Position numbers and translations under genes: made by a program. From positions 1 through 49,228 of the forward strand of contig JAUMZB010000013.1 of NCBI GenBank assembly GCA_030528345.1: a DNA stretch of 49,228 nt, in the 5' to 3' direction. Numbering within the stretch: the stretch's first letter is position 1; each line of letters begins with the position of its first letter. The stretch is from Eikenella sp. Lineage in GTDB: Bacteria; Pseudomonadota; Gammaproteobacteria; Burkholderiales; Neisseriaceae. Below, piece by piece: positions 1 through 8,526 of this stretch. The notes beneath the pieces were generated by a model. It was not told the DNA's origin. It did no database searches and saw nothing but the letters and a program-made list of their open reading frames with translations.

Positions 1-2
1 TG

Positions 3-428
3 AAAGAAGCGTTCCACGGCCCCTTGGCTATGGTTTCACACAGCCTGCATACCCCGGTTCTGTATTTGGCAATCGGCGGTGTCGTAGCGGCGTGGTTCCT
101 GTATGTGAAAGCGCCTCATCTTCCGGCCAAGATTGCTTCGGCATTTAGCCCGATTTACAAACTGCTGGACAACAAATACTACCTTGATGTGATTTATTTC
201 AATGTATTTGCCAAAGGTAGCCGCGCATTGGGTAACTTCTTTTGGAAGGTGGGCGACACAGCGATTATCGACAACGGTATTGTGAACAATGCGGCCAGAT
301 TGGTCGGTGCGGTTTCCGCACGGGTGCGCAAAATGCAAACCGGCTTCATTTATACCTACGCCACTGTGATGGTGTGCGGCCTGTTGGTGCTGATTGCCAT
401 CTTCTTCAAAGATTTGTTGATGAAGTAA
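3..428 (+). CDS. nuoL: NADH-quinone oxidoreductase subunit L, C-terminal part
   Basis: This is the last 141 codons of NuoL, the distal proton-pumping membrane subunit of respiratory complex I. The frame is already open at the left edge, so the gene is cut by the window and is not truncated in nature as far as can be seen. The stretch LLDNKYYLDVIYF and the final hydrophobic helix (about the last 25 residues) are typical of the neisserial NuoL end. It is followed after 30 bases by nuoM and then nuoN, the normal L-M-N order at the end of the nuo operon. The ATG and TTG codons near base 24 are internal and not starts. Confidence 0.9.
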   Translation, partial: KEAFHGPLAMVSHSLHTPVLYLAIGGVVAAWFLYVKAPHLPAKIASAFSPIYKLLDNKYYLDVIYFNVFAKGSRALGNFFWKVGDTAIIDNGIVNNAARLVGAVSARVRKMQTGFIYTYATVMVCGLLVLIAIFFKDLLMK

Positions 429-458
429 CGGCAGGGATTCAATTTTAATTATCAGGTT

Positions 459-1982
459 ATGAATATGTACGATTACTTACTCAGTCTGGCCATTTGGGTG
501 CCGATAGTAGCCGGCGTGCTGGTGTTGGCCACCGGCGGCGATCAGCGCGCCGGCCTGGCTCGCATTCTGGCCTTTGTCGGTTCACTGGCCGGTTTTCTGG
601 TTACCATCCCGCTGTTTACCGGATTCGACCGTTTGCACGGCGGCTACCAGTTCGTCGAAAAACTGGCTTGGATTCCCTCCCTGAACATCCACTATGCTTT
701 GGGCGTGGATGGCATTTCCGTGCTGTTCGTGATCCTCAATGCCTTCATCACCCTGATGGTGGTGCTGGCCGGATGGCAGGTGATTCAGCAGCGCGTGGCG
801 CAGTATATGGGCGCTTTCCTGATTATGTCGGGTTTGATTAACGGCGCGTTTTCTGCCCAAGATGCCATTCTGTTTTACGTGTTCTTCGAAGGCATGCTGA
901 TTCCGCTGTACCTGATCATCGGCGTGTGGGGCGGTCCGCGCCGGGTGTATGCTTCGATCAAGCTGTTTCTCTATACCCTGCTCGGTTCGCTGCTGATGCT
1001 GGTGGCGCTGATTTACCTGTCGATGCAGGCAGACGGCAGTTTTGCCATTGCCGATTTGCAACGCATCGCCAAAATTGATCTGCCGGTGCAGCAATGGCTG
1101 TTTGTAGCCTTCTTCCTCTCTTTTGCGGTAAAAGTGCCGATGTGGCCGGTGCACACCTGGCTGCCGGATGCCCACGTGGAAGCACCGACCGGCGGTTCCA
1201 TGGTGTTGGCGGCGATTACCCTGAAAGTGGGCGCTTACGGTTTCCTGCGCTTTATCCTGCCGATTCTGCCCGATGCCGCCCGCTTTTTCGCGCCGGCTGT
1301 GGTGGTGCTCTCACTGATTGCAGTGATTTATATCGGTATGGTGGCACTGGTGCAGACCGACATGAAAAAACTGGTGGCTTATTCTTCCATCAGCCACATG
1401 GGTTTTGTGACCTTGGGCATTTTTATGTTCAGCGGTATTTTTTCAGGTAGCCCCTTGGGCGAACTGAACCGCTGGGGTTTGGAAGGTGCCATTGTGCAGA
1501 TGATTTCCCACGGTTTCGTATCGGCCGCCATGTTTATGTGTATCGGCGTGATGTATGACCGTCTGCACACCCGCAATATTGCCGATTACGGCGGCGTGGT
1601 GAACGTGATGCCCAAGTTTGCAGCGTTTATGATGCTGTTCGGCATGGCCAACGCCGGTCTGCCCGCTACTTCAGGCTTCGTCGGCGAGTTTATGGTGATC
1701 ATGGGTGCGGTGCAGGTGAACTTCTGGGTGGGCGCGCTGGCGGCGCTGACCCTGATTTACGGCGCGGCCTATACGCTGTGGATGTATAAGCGCACCATTT
1801 TCGGCGAGATCACCAATCCCGAAGTAAAGGAAATGAAAGACATCAACTGCCGCGAATTTGCCGTTTTGGCGATTTTGGCGGTGGCCGTGCTCGGCATGGG
1901 TTTGTGGCCCCAGCCCTTTATCGAGGTGGTGCATCAGGCGGCCAACGATTTGATCGCCCAAGTGGCCCAAAGCAAGATTTGA
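459..1982 (+). CDS. nuoM: NADH-quinone oxidoreductase subunit M
   Basis: NuoM is one of the three antiporter-like proton-pumping subunits of complex I in the inner membrane. The 507-residue protein is of normal length and is made almost entirely of hydrophobic helices. Recognisable family segments are FYVFFEGMLIPLYLIIG (conserved membrane glutamate), PVHTWLPDAHVEAPTGGS, and KKLVAYSSISHMGFV. Translation could start at the first ATG or two codons later; neither has a strong ribosome site, which suggests coupling to nuoL 30 bases upstream. nuoN follows after 9 bases. No frameshift or missing motif is visible. Confidence 0.96.
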   Translation: MNMYDYLLSLAIWVPIVAGVLVLATGGDQRAGLARILAFVGSLAGFLVTIPLFTGFDRLHGGYQFVEKLAWIPSLNIHYALGVDGISVLFVILNAFITLMVVLAGWQVIQQRVAQYMGAFLIMSGLINGAFSAQDAILFYVFFEGMLIPLYLIIGVWGGPRRVYASIKLFLYTLLGSLLMLVALIYLSMQADGSFAIADLQRIAKIDLPVQQWLFVAFFLSFAVKVPMWPVHTWLPDAHVEAPTGGSMVLAAITLKVGAYGFLRFILPILPDAARFFAPAVVVLSLIAVIYIGMVALVQTDMKKLVAYSSISHMGFVTLGIFMFSGIFSGSPLGELNRWGLEGAIVQMISHGFVSAAMFMCIGVMYDRLHTRNIADYGGVVNVMPKFAAFMMLFGMANAGLPATSGFVGEFMVIMGAVQVNFWVGALAALTLIYGAAYTLWMYKRTIFGEITNPEVKEMKDINCREFAVLAILAVAVLGMGLWPQPFIEVVHQAANDLIAQVAQSKI

Positions 1983-1991
1983 GGTGTGTGA

Positions 1992-3452
1992 ATGAACTGG
2001 ACTGATTTGAATTTGAGCATCGCCATGCCTGAAATTGTCTTGTTGACGGCATTGTGCGTGGTATTGCTGGTGGATTTGTGGCTGTCGGATGCCAAACGCG
2101 GCATCACCGCCGTCTTGGCCATGCTGTCTGTGGCGGCTACAGCTGCTGTTCAGGTAGCCGTTTGGCCGGGCGAAGCCGCTTTGGCTTTTCACGGCATGTT
2201 TGTGTTGGACGGCATGTCGCTGGTGGCGAAGCTGGCCATGTATGCCGCGGTTTTCGTGCTGTTTGTGATGTCGCAAGGATACCTGAAAGGCCGGCAGATC
2301 TATAAGGGCGAGTTTTACACCCTGAGCCTGTTTGCTTTGCTGGGCATGTGTGTGATGGCCAGCGCCACCCACTTCCTGACCCTGTACATCGGTTTGGAAA
2401 TCCTGTCGCTGTCGCTGTATGCCCTGATTGCCCTGCGCCGCGATGATGCGTTTGCCAGCGAGGCGGCGCTCAAATATTTCGTGTTGGGCGCCTTGGCTTC
2501 CGGCCTGCTGCTGTACGGCATCTCCATGATTTACGGCGCCACCGGCACCCTGTCGCTGCCCGAGGTGCTTACCGCCTCGCAAAACCTGCTGATGGCCGAC
2601 GGCCGAGCCGCCAGCCCGTGGCTGTTGAAGTTGGGTCTGGTGTTTGTGGTGGTGGCGATTGCCTTCAAACTGGGTGCGGTTCCTTTCCATATGTGGGTGC
2701 CCGATGTATATGAAGGTGCCAGCACGGCGGTTACCGCGCTGGTGGGCACCGCGCCGAAAATTGCGGCCACCGTGTTTGCCTTCCGTATTTTGGTCACCGG
2801 TTTGGGCGGCGGCAGCGAAGACTGGGTGCTGATGCTCAACCTGCTGGCCGTGGCTTCGCTCTTGGTCGGCAATCTGGCGGCCATCATGCAGACCAGTATC
2901 AAGCGTATGCTGGCTTACTCCACCGTGTCGCATATGGGCTTTATCCTGCTGGCCTTTATGGGCGGCACCCAAGGTTTCGCCGCCGCGCTGTATTACGCCT
3001 TGGCTTATGCGCTGATGGGCATGGTGGGCTTCGGCGTGCTGATGTTGTTGTCGAAAGACGGCCAAGACTGCAATGAAATAAGCGACTTGTCCGGTTTGAA
3101 CCAACGCAATGCCTGGTATGCCTTCCTGATGTTGCTGGTGATGTTCAGCATGGCCGGCATCCCGCCGCTGATGGGTTTCTATGCCAAGTTTGCCGTGATC
3201 AGCGCCTTGGTCGCCAAGGGTTATGTGTGGCTGTCCGTGTTTGCGGTGGTGATGTCGCTGATCGGCGCCTTCTACTATCTGCGCGTGGTGAAAGTGATGT
3301 ATGTGGACGATACCGAAGAGCGCGCCCCGTTTATGATGACGGCGGCCGGCAAAGCGGTGTTGTCGGCAGGTGCGCTGCTGCTGCTGGTTTGGGGCGTGCT
3401 GCCCAAATCGGTGATGGACTGGTGTCTGTACGCGATTGAAAAAACTTTCTAA
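1992..3452 (+). CDS. nuoN: NADH-quinone oxidoreductase subunit N
   Basis: NuoN is the third antiporter-like subunit of complex I. The 486-residue protein has the expected multi-helix pattern and the family segments GLEILSLSLYALIAL, PFHMWVPDVYEGAST and KRMLAYSTVSHMGFILLAF. A GAGG ribosome site lies just before the ATG and the gap to nuoM is only 9 bases, so the two are co-transcribed. A DUS hairpin follows the stop codon directly. A near-DUS with one mismatch (AGGATACCTGAA, near 2277) lies in the coding sequence. Confidence 0.96.
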   Translation: MNWTDLNLSIAMPEIVLLTALCVVLLVDLWLSDAKRGITAVLAMLSVAATAAVQVAVWPGEAALAFHGMFVLDGMSLVAKLAMYAAVFVLFVMSQGYLKGRQIYKGEFYTLSLFALLGMCVMASATHFLTLYIGLEILSLSLYALIALRRDDAFASEAALKYFVLGALASGLLLYGISMIYGATGTLSLPEVLTASQNLLMADGRAASPWLLKLGLVFVVVAIAFKLGAVPFHMWVPDVYEGASTAVTALVGTAPKIAATVFAFRILVTGLGGGSEDWVLMLNLLAVASLLVGNLAAIMQTSIKRMLAYSTVSHMGFILLAFMGGTQGFAAALYYALAYALMGMVGFGVLMLLSKDGQDCNEISDLSGLNQRNAWYAFLMLLVMFSMAGIPPLMGFYAKFAVISALVAKGYVWLSVFAVVMSLIGAFYYLRVVKVMYVDDTEERAPFMMTAAGKAVLSAGALLLLVWGVLPKSVMDWCLYAIEKTF

Positions 3453-3460
3453 ATCCGCCG

Positions 3461-3489
3461 CAGGCTACCTGAATCTTTCAGGTAGCCTG
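3461..3489 (+). terminator. Inverted DUS pair behind nuoN
   Basis: AGGCTACCTGAA at 3462-3473 faces its complement at 3477-3488 across a 3-base loop, giving a 12-bp stem. Inverted DUS pairs are known in Neisseriaceae to serve as terminators. There is no clear T-run here, so read-through into the DUF2818 gene remains possible. Confidence 0.6.
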
Positions 3490-3649
3490 AATTGTTTACG
3501 GCGGCGGATGTGCGGCTGTGTGCCCGTTCATCTGCGCACGTGTCTTCCGGTCGATATGTACCCTGCCGCACCCCTTGCCTACGGTCGGGATCGCAAGTCC
3601 GTGCCGCCCCTTTTGATTTTGTTCCCGCTGTAATTAAGGAGTGTCCGTG

Positions 3650-3949
3650 ATGACCGCCCCGATGTATGTTTTGCTGTTGGTGGCCTTGCTGTGTGCCAAC
3701 CTGCCGTTTGCCGGCAATAAGTGGTTCGGGGTGAAAACCCTGCCGAAAAAACGCTTTGCCCATCACTTGTCGGAGTTGTTGCTTGGCTTTGTGTTTGTGG
3801 GCATGCTTGCCTATGCTTTGGAAGCACAAAGCGGTGCCGTGCACGCCCAGGGCTGGGCGTTCTATGTGGTGGTGGTGTGCCTGTACCTGATTTTTGCCTT
3901 TCCGGCTTTCGTGTTGCGCTATTTTTGGCACGGCCGCAACCGTGAGTAG
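3650..3949 (+). CDS. DUF2818 family small membrane protein
   Basis: A 99-residue protein with three hydrophobic helices (about residues 3-20, 43-60 and 70-90) and a basic tail. It resembles the DUF2818 family, which in beta-proteobacteria is commonly found directly behind nuoN; the function is unknown. The ATG is chosen because AAGGA at 3636-3640 sits 9 bases before it; GTG codons at 3641 and 3647 are weaker alternatives. A good hairpin terminator follows, so this is probably the last gene of the nuo unit, though the DUS hairpin and about 160 bases separate it from nuoN. The position suggests a link to complex I assembly, but that is inference only. Confidence 0.8.
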   Translation: MTAPMYVLLLVALLCANLPFAGNKWFGVKTLPKKRFAHHLSELLLGFVFVGMLAYALEAQSGAVHAQGWAFYVVVVCLYLIFAFPAFVLRYFWHGRNRE

Positions 3950-3964
3950 GCCGCGATAGAGTAG

Positions 3965-3986
3965 GCTGCCGTTTCGGCAGCTTTTT
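3965..3986 (+). terminator. Rho-independent terminator of the nuo/DUF2818 unit
   Basis: GCTGCCG (3965-3971), loop TTT, CGGCAGC (3975-3981), then TTTTT. This is a classical terminator not based on a DUS. Confidence 0.8.
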
Positions 3987-3994
3987 AGTAAGGC

Positions 3995-4009
3995 TGTTAT
4001 ATCATAACA
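3995..4009. promoter_or_regulatory. Zur-like operator upstream of the zinc alcohol dehydrogenase
   Basis: TGTTAT-ATC-ATAACA is a perfect 6-3-6 palindrome. It fits the Neisseria meningitidis Zur consensus that I recall, TGTTAT-D-N-H-ATAACA, at every position. A second near-identical site controls the L31/L36 genes at 31717. It lies about 58 bases upstream of the best -10 element (4067-4072), which would suit activation; a weak promoter closer to the box (TATATT at 4011) would suit repression. Confidence 0.65.
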
Positions 4010-4066
4010 TTATATTTTTAAATGGAAATCATGATTTTTGTTTCAGCATTTTCCGGTTGTGGGGTT

Positions 4067-4072
4067 TATAAT
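4067..4072 (+). promoter_or_regulatory. -10 element (TATAAT) for the alcohol dehydrogenase
   Basis: A perfect TATAAT about 100 bases before the start codon. No good -35 is seen at 17 bases; the nearest candidates (TTTCAG-like, 4041-4047) give spacers of 19-20 bases. A poor -35 would fit an activator-dependent promoter. Confidence 0.5.
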
Positions 4073-4170
4073 GCCGACAGGCAGGCGCATGAGCTGAGGG
4101 CTTGAGTACACCCCCGGGATGTGGATGCGGTTCTGTCTATATTCCCGCCATTTTTGCAGGAGAGGATGCA

Positions 4171-5253
4171 ATGAGCAAAACCATGAAAGCCATGACTTAT
4201 TACGGTGCAAACGACATCCGTTTCGAAGAACGCCCGCGGCCGTCCGTTATCGAGCCCACCGATGCGGTGATCCGGGTGACCAAAACCACCATCTGCGGCA
4301 CCGATTTGGGCATTTGGAAAGGTAAAAACCCGGAAATCGAAGCGGTGGCCCGCGAGAAAACCGGCGAGTGGACAGGACGGATTCTGGGGCACGAGGGCAT
4401 CGGCATCGTGGAAGAGGTCGGCCCCGCAGTGAAAAACTTTAAAAAAGGCGACAAAGTGATTATTTCCTGCGTCAGCCGTTGCGGTTCCTGCGAAAATTGC
4501 CAGAAGCAGCTGTATGCCCACTGCCGCAAAGACGGCGGCTGGATCATGGGTTATATGATTGACGGCACCCAGGCCGAATATGTGCGCACCCCGTTTGCCG
4601 ATAATTCGCTCTACCACCTCCCCGATGGCTTGAACACCGATGTGGCGGTTTTTCTTTCCGATGCACTGCCCACCGGCCATGAAATCGGCGTGCAATACGG
4701 CCAGGTTAAGCCCGGCGACGTGATTGCCATTGTCGGTGCCGGCCCGGTCGGTATGGGTTGCCTGCTGACGGCCCAATTCTATTCGCCGGCCACCATCATC
4801 ATGGTAGACATGGACGAAAACCGCCTGAGTATGGCCAAAGAAATGGGCGCCACCCATACCGTTAATCCGGCCAAAGAGGACGCGGTGGCGGCGATCATGG
4901 CCATTACCGGCGGTCGCGGCGTGGACTGCGCTATGGAGGCGGTAGGTCTGCCGGCCACTTGGGATGTGTGCCAGAAAGTGGTGAAAGAAGGCGGCCGCTT
5001 GGCCAATGTCGGTGTGCACGGCCAGCCGGTCAGCTTTGAGATCGAGCGCTTGTGGATTAAAAACATCACCGTTACCACCGGTTTGGTGAATGCCAATACC
5101 ACCGGCATGCTGCTGAAGTCTTGCGAAGCCAGCAAATTACCGATGGACAAACTGGCTACCCACCATTTCTCATTCAGTGAAATGGAAAAAGCTTACGACG
5201 TTTTCAAGCATGCCGCAGATACCAAGGCGATGAAGGTCATCATTGAAATGTAA
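4171..5253 (+). CDS. Zinc-dependent medium-chain alcohol dehydrogenase
   Basis: A 360-residue NAD(P)-dependent alcohol dehydrogenase of the zinc MDR family, cytosolic. Catalytic zinc ligands are visible at C42, H74 and E75. A complete structural zinc set is at C104, C107, C110 and C118 (CxxCxxCx7C). The Rossmann motif GAGPVG is at 189-194 and D213 at the end of the second strand favours NAD. So each subunit should hold two zinc ions. The start at 4171 is set by the strong site AGGAGAGG at 4158-4165; an upstream in-frame extension lacks one. The gene stands alone between two terminators. A Zur-like palindrome upstream suggests zinc-dependent control. The substrate cannot be told from sequence. 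Confidence 0.9.
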   Translation: MSKTMKAMTYYGANDIRFEERPRPSVIEPTDAVIRVTKTTICGTDLGIWKGKNPEIEAVAREKTGEWTGRILGHEGIGIVEEVGPAVKNFKKGDKVIISCVSRCGSCENCQKQLYAHCRKDGGWIMGYMIDGTQAEYVRTPFADNSLYHLPDGLNTDVAVFLSDALPTGHEIGVQYGQVKPGDVIAIVGAGPVGMGCLLTAQFYSPATIIMVDMDENRLSMAKEMGATHTVNPAKEDAVAAIMAITGGRGVDCAMEAVGLPATWDVCQKVVKEGGRLANVGVHGQPVSFEIERLWIKNITVTTGLVNANTTGMLLKSCEASKLPMDKLATHHFSFSEMEKAYDVFKHAADTKAMKVIIEM

Positions 5254-5269
5254 ACGGCATAAGGCGCGG

Positions 5270-5306
5270 GGCTACCTGAAGCGGTTTGCTTTCAGGTAGC
5301 CTTTTT
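5270..5306 (+). terminator. Inverted DUS terminator behind the alcohol dehydrogenase
   Basis: GGCTACCTGAA at 5270-5280 pairs with TTCAGGTAGCC at 5291-5301 over a 10-base loop and is followed by TTTTT. Confidence 0.75.
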
Positions 5307-5414
5307 GGCTTTTTGTCTGCCGGCCGCCTTCTCCGAAAGGCGGCCGCCGTTCGATGCCGGCGCAAAGGTTTGCGCTATAATCGCCGCCTTATCGGCCTAC
5401 TTTTTTTAACGACC

Positions 5415-7085
5415 ATGCTGCTTAATCTTTCCCTGCGTGATTTTGTGATTGTCGATGAACTGCATTTGGATTTCGACACCGGCTTTACCGTATTGACCGG
5501 CGAAACCGGTGCCGGTAAATCGATTACCTTGGATGCCATCGGCCTGCTGTTGGGCGATAAGGCGGATTTTTCACAAGTCCGCCACGGGGCGAAAGAGGCG
5601 CAGCTGTCCGCCTTGTTTGATCTTTCCGCGCTGCCTGATTTACAGGCCGAGTTGCGGGAGCAGGGCTTGTTGGAAGAGGGGGCGGAGGAGTTGTCTTTGC
5701 GCCGCATCATCGATGCCAAAGGCAAAAGCCGCAGTTTCATCAACAAGCAGGCCGCCACCTTGGCCCAGCTCAAGCAGATCGGCAGCCGCCTGATCGACAT
5801 CCACGGCCAAAACGCCCACCACTCACTCAACACCGAAGCCGCGCAACGCGATTTGCTGGATGCCTTTTCAGGCAGCCTGGATTTGGCGGAGCAGGTCAAA
5901 ACCGCCTACCGAAGTTGGCAGGCGGCGCAAGCATCCTGCCGGCAGGCTCGGGAGCAGGCCGAACAGCTGGAAACCGAGCGCGAACGGTTGGCTTGGCAGC
6001 ACCGCGAGTTGGACAAGTTGGCACCGGTCGAAGGCGAATGGGCGGCGCTCTCCGCCAGTCACGACAGCTTGGCACATGCTGCCGAGTTGCTGCAGGCGGC
6101 GGAGAGTGTGCGCGAATACATAGACGGCGATGATGGATTGGGCAGCCTGGTGTACCGTTGTCAGAAACAGCTTGGTGACTTGAGCGGCATCGAGCCGCGT
6201 TTTGCCGAGAGCCTGAATATGTTGGCCGACATCGAAGCCCAATTGGGCGAAGTGGCCGCCCATATGCGTTCGGTTTGCGCCCATGTGGAAATCAACCCCG
6301 AGGAATTGGCCGCGCAAGAAGCCCGCATGAGCGAACTGATGGGCATGGCGCGCAAATACCGCATCGAGCCGGAAGCTTTGCCCGCCAAACTGGCCGCGCT
6401 GGAGCAGGCTTTGGCCGATTTGGATGCCGCCGCAGATTTGGATGCCCTGCAGGCGCAGGCGGATGCCGCCGAGGCGGTTTACCGCGAATGGGCAGGCCGA
6501 CTGTCTGCCGTTCGAGAGAAGGCCGCTGCCGAGTTGGCCGCCGAGACCACCGACCGGATGCAGCATTTGTCGATGAAGGGGGCGAAATTCCACATCGAGC
6601 TGCTGCCGACCCGGCCTTCTCCCCACGGTTTGGAGCAGGTGCAATACCAAGTGGCGGCCAATCAGGGCAGCCCGCTGCGTCCCTTAAGCAAGGTGGCTTC
6701 GGGCGGCGAATTGGCGCGCATCAGCCTGTCGTTGCAGGTGGTGGCCAGCCAATATACCCGCGTGCCGACCCTGATTTTTGACGAAGTGGACACCGGCATC
6801 GGCGGCGGCGTGGCGGAAACCGTCGGCCGGGCGCTGCGGCGTTTGGGCGGTCAGCACCAAGTTTTGGCAGTCACCCATTTGCCGCAAGTGGCGGCCTGCG
6901 GCGAACAGCACTGGAAGGTGGCCAAGCACAGCGAAAACGGCCAGACCGTCAGCCGAATCCGGCTTTTGGATGACGCCGGGCGGGCGGAAGAGCTTGCCCG
7001 CATGCTGGGCGGCGAAACCATTACCGACACCACCCGGCGCCACGCGGCAGAAATGCTGGCCTTGGCGCAAACGGGTGGCGGGTAG
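5415..7085 (+). CDS. recN: DNA repair protein RecN
   Basis: RecN is an SMC-like ATPase that acts early in recombinational repair of double-strand breaks. The 556-residue product has normal length. The Walker A motif GETGAGKS is at residues 29-36, a long Ala/Glu/Gln-rich coiled coil covers roughly residues 150-370, and the C-terminal half-domain carries the signature SGGELARISL and Walker B LIFDEVDTGIGGG. The ATG at 5415 gives the canonical N-terminus MLLNLSLRDFVIVDE; upstream in-frame codons overlap the terminator and the -10 TATAAT at 5376-5381, so they cannot be the start. Single-gene unit. In a naturally competent organism RecN also matters for incoming DNA. Confidence 0.95.
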   Translation: MLLNLSLRDFVIVDELHLDFDTGFTVLTGETGAGKSITLDAIGLLLGDKADFSQVRHGAKEAQLSALFDLSALPDLQAELREQGLLEEGAEELSLRRIIDAKGKSRSFINKQAATLAQLKQIGSRLIDIHGQNAHHSLNTEAAQRDLLDAFSGSLDLAEQVKTAYRSWQAAQASCRQAREQAEQLETERERLAWQHRELDKLAPVEGEWAALSASHDSLAHAAELLQAAESVREYIDGDDGLGSLVYRCQKQLGDLSGIEPRFAESLNMLADIEAQLGEVAAHMRSVCAHVEINPEELAAQEARMSELMGMARKYRIEPEALPAKLAALEQALADLDAAADLDALQAQADAAEAVYREWAGRLSAVREKAAAELAAETTDRMQHLSMKGAKFHIELLPTRPSPHGLEQVQYQVAANQGSPLRPLSKVASGGELARISLSLQVVASQYTRVPTLIFDEVDTGIGGGVAETVGRALRRLGGQHQVLAVTHLPQVAACGEQHWKVAKHSENGQTVSRIRLLDDAGRAEELARMLGGETITDTTRRHAAEMLALAQTGGG

Positions 7086-7201
7086 ATAAACGGGCATGGT
7101 GTTCATACCTGAAGAATCGGATGAATTTGTGTGGTGTCTGGCGCATGCCGCAGGTGCGCTATTTTAACGCGGGTAAAAAGTGTCAAATATCTGTAGGGAA
7201 G

Positions 7202-7230
7202 TTGGGATAAGGGCGCGTTTTCTATACAAT
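7202..7230 (+). promoter_or_regulatory. Promoter of the Acp gene
   Basis: TTGGGA (7202-7207), 17-base spacer, TACAAT (7225-7230): a good sigma-70 match about 114 bases ahead of the start codon, leaving a leader of about 105 bases. Confidence 0.6.
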
Positions 7231-7343
7231 GCGTCCGTCTGTCCGGGGGCGGTTTGCTTTCGGATAGAGCGCTCCCACTCTGTGGCAACAGGGGATGGGA
7301 AACAACACACCCATCCCTCCGACATCACCTAAGGAAAAATGTT

Positions 7344-7733
7344 ATGAAAAAAGCCGTTTACGCCGCTTTGGTTGCTGCCGCTGCTTTGGTTGCCGGCAGT
7401 GCCCAAGCCCAAACACCGGATTTGAACCACGAAGACGCGGTACGCACCGCTTCAGTACGCTACACCTGCCAAGGCGGCAAACGCCTGACCGTTACCTACG
7501 GCTTCAACCGCCAAGACCTGCCGGTTTACGCTTCCGCCTATATGAACGGCAAACGCCGCTATATGCCGGTCAACCTGAACGTATCGGACCGCACCGCCAC
7601 CACCTTCGGCGACGAAAACAACTTCAAACTGAGTACCGACTATCTGGATCGTCGCAATTACCGCAGCCGTTCCGTGATGGTGACTTCGCCCGGTCAAGAG
7701 CTTATTTACAAAAGCTGCCGTCCGCGCCGCTAA
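7344..7733 (+). CDS. acp: Acp-like surface protein: adhesin complex protein / lysozyme inhibitor
   Basis: A 129-residue exported protein with a clear signal peptide (about residues 1-22, ending AQA). The mature part has two cysteines (about C42 and C125) and the segments SVRYTCQGGKRLTVTYGFN and MPVNLNVSDRTATTFG. These closely match the neisserial adhesin complex protein as I remember it, a MliC-fold protein reported to inhibit C-type lysozyme and to help adhesion. AAGGA at 7331-7335 supports the start. It has its own promoter and its own hairpin terminator. The mature protein is strongly basic. Whether the lysozyme-inhibiting function is kept cannot be read from sequence. Confidence 0.85.
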   Translation: MKKAVYAALVAAAALVAGSAQAQTPDLNHEDAVRTASVRYTCQGGKRLTVTYGFNRQDLPVYASAYMNGKRRYMPVNLNVSDRTATTFGDENNFKLSTDYLDRRNYRSRSVMVTSPGQELIYKSCRPRR

Positions 7734-7755
7734 GCGGTTTGCAGCCGCACAGCCG

Positions 7756-7781
7756 CCGCCCGCATTTTGCGGGCGGTTTTT
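7756..7781 (+). terminator. Terminator of the Acp gene
   Basis: CCGCCCGC (7756-7763), loop ATTTT, GCGGGCGG (7769-7776), then TTTTT. Confidence 0.85.
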
Positions 7782-7799
7782 CATGCGGTGTTCGCGCGG

Positions 7800-7828
7800 T
7801 TTTCAAAGCCGGGGAACTGCGCTAAAAT
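7800..7828 (+). promoter_or_regulatory. Promoter of efp
   Basis: TTTTCA (7800-7805), 17-base spacer, TAAAAT (7823-7828). The -10 context GCTAAAATCGC recurs before the homoserine kinase gene (near 9013-9026), so it looks like a local promoter style. Confidence 0.5.
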
Positions 7829-7871
7829 CGCCCCCTTTGATTTTCCCTGTTTATTTGAAAGAGATACCGAT

Positions 7872-8432
7872 ATGAAAACCGCACAAGAGTTGCGCGCCGG
7901 CAATGTGTTTATGGTCGGCAACGATCCGATGGTGGTGCAGAAAACCGAATACATCAAAGGCGGCCGTTCTTCCGCCAAAGTGAGCATGAAGCTGAAAAAC
8001 CTGCTCACCGGCGCGGCTTCCGAAACCATTGTGAAAGCCGACGACAAATTCGACGTGGTGGTGTTGGCGCGCAAAAACTGTACTTACAGCTATTTTGCCG
8101 ACCCCATGTATGTGTTTATGGACGAAGAGTTCAACCAATACGAAATCGAAGCCGAAAACATCGGCGAGAATTTGAAATTCATCGTGGACGGCATGGAAGA
8201 CGTGTGCGAAGTTACCTTCTACGAAGGCAATCCGATTTCTGTGGAACTGCCCACCATCATCGTGCGCGAAGTGGAATACACTGAGCCGGCGGTAAAAGGC
8301 GACACTTCCGGCAAAGTGATGAAAGCGGCCCGTTTGGTGGGCGGCACCGAAATCCAAGTGATGTCTTATATTGAAAACGGCGACAAAGTGGAAATCGACA
8401 CCCGCACCGGCGAATTCCGCAAACGTGCTTAA
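7872..8432 (+). CDS. efp: Translation elongation factor P
   Basis: EF-P rescues ribosomes stalled at polyproline stretches. The 186-residue protein has the three family beta-barrel domains and ends in the typical RTGEFRKRA. The tip of domain I reads IKGGRSSAK with arginine at position 32. In family terms this marks the EarP type, in which Arg32 is rhamnosylated, and not the lysine type modified by EpmA. So an earP gene and dTDP-rhamnose synthesis should exist elsewhere in the genome; neither is in this window. The ATG at 7872 gives the canonical [12 protein letters not shown]; the longer open frame upstream overlaps the promoter. Confidence 0.96.
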   Translation: MKTAQELRAGNVFMVGNDPMVVQKTEYIKGGRSSAKVSMKLKNLLTGAASETIVKADDKFDVVVLARKNCTYSYFADPMYVFMDEEFNQYEIEAENIGENLKFIVDGMEDVCEVTFYEGNPISVELPTIIVREVEYTEPAVKGDTSGKVMKAARLVGGTEIQVMSYIENGDKVEIDTRTGEFRKRA

Positions 8433-8460
8433 GCGGTTATCTATTTAGCCGCGCCCAAGC

Positions 8461-8497
8461 CAACAGGCTACCTGAAAAGTTTTCAGGTAGCCTGTTG
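8461..8497. terminator. Bidirectional DUS terminator between efp and the PepSY gene
   Basis: An almost loop-less palindrome. The arms are the DUS plus six further matching flank bases (CAACAGG.../...CCTGTTG). It serves two converging genes. Confidence 0.8.
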
Positions 8498-8526
8498 GCT
8501 TTGTGGGGCTTAATCAGCACCGTATT

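Noticed and set aside
1671..3104. Long open frame of 477 codons on the - strand across nuoM/nuoN
   Set aside because: Its translation is rich in His, Gln and Gly without any domain and it lies antisense to two certain genes. GC-rich codon use gives such shadow frames.
4066..5019. 317-codon - strand frame opposite the alcohol dehydrogenase
   Set aside because: Low-complexity His/Gly/Ala composition, opposite to an enzyme with complete zinc and NAD motifs.
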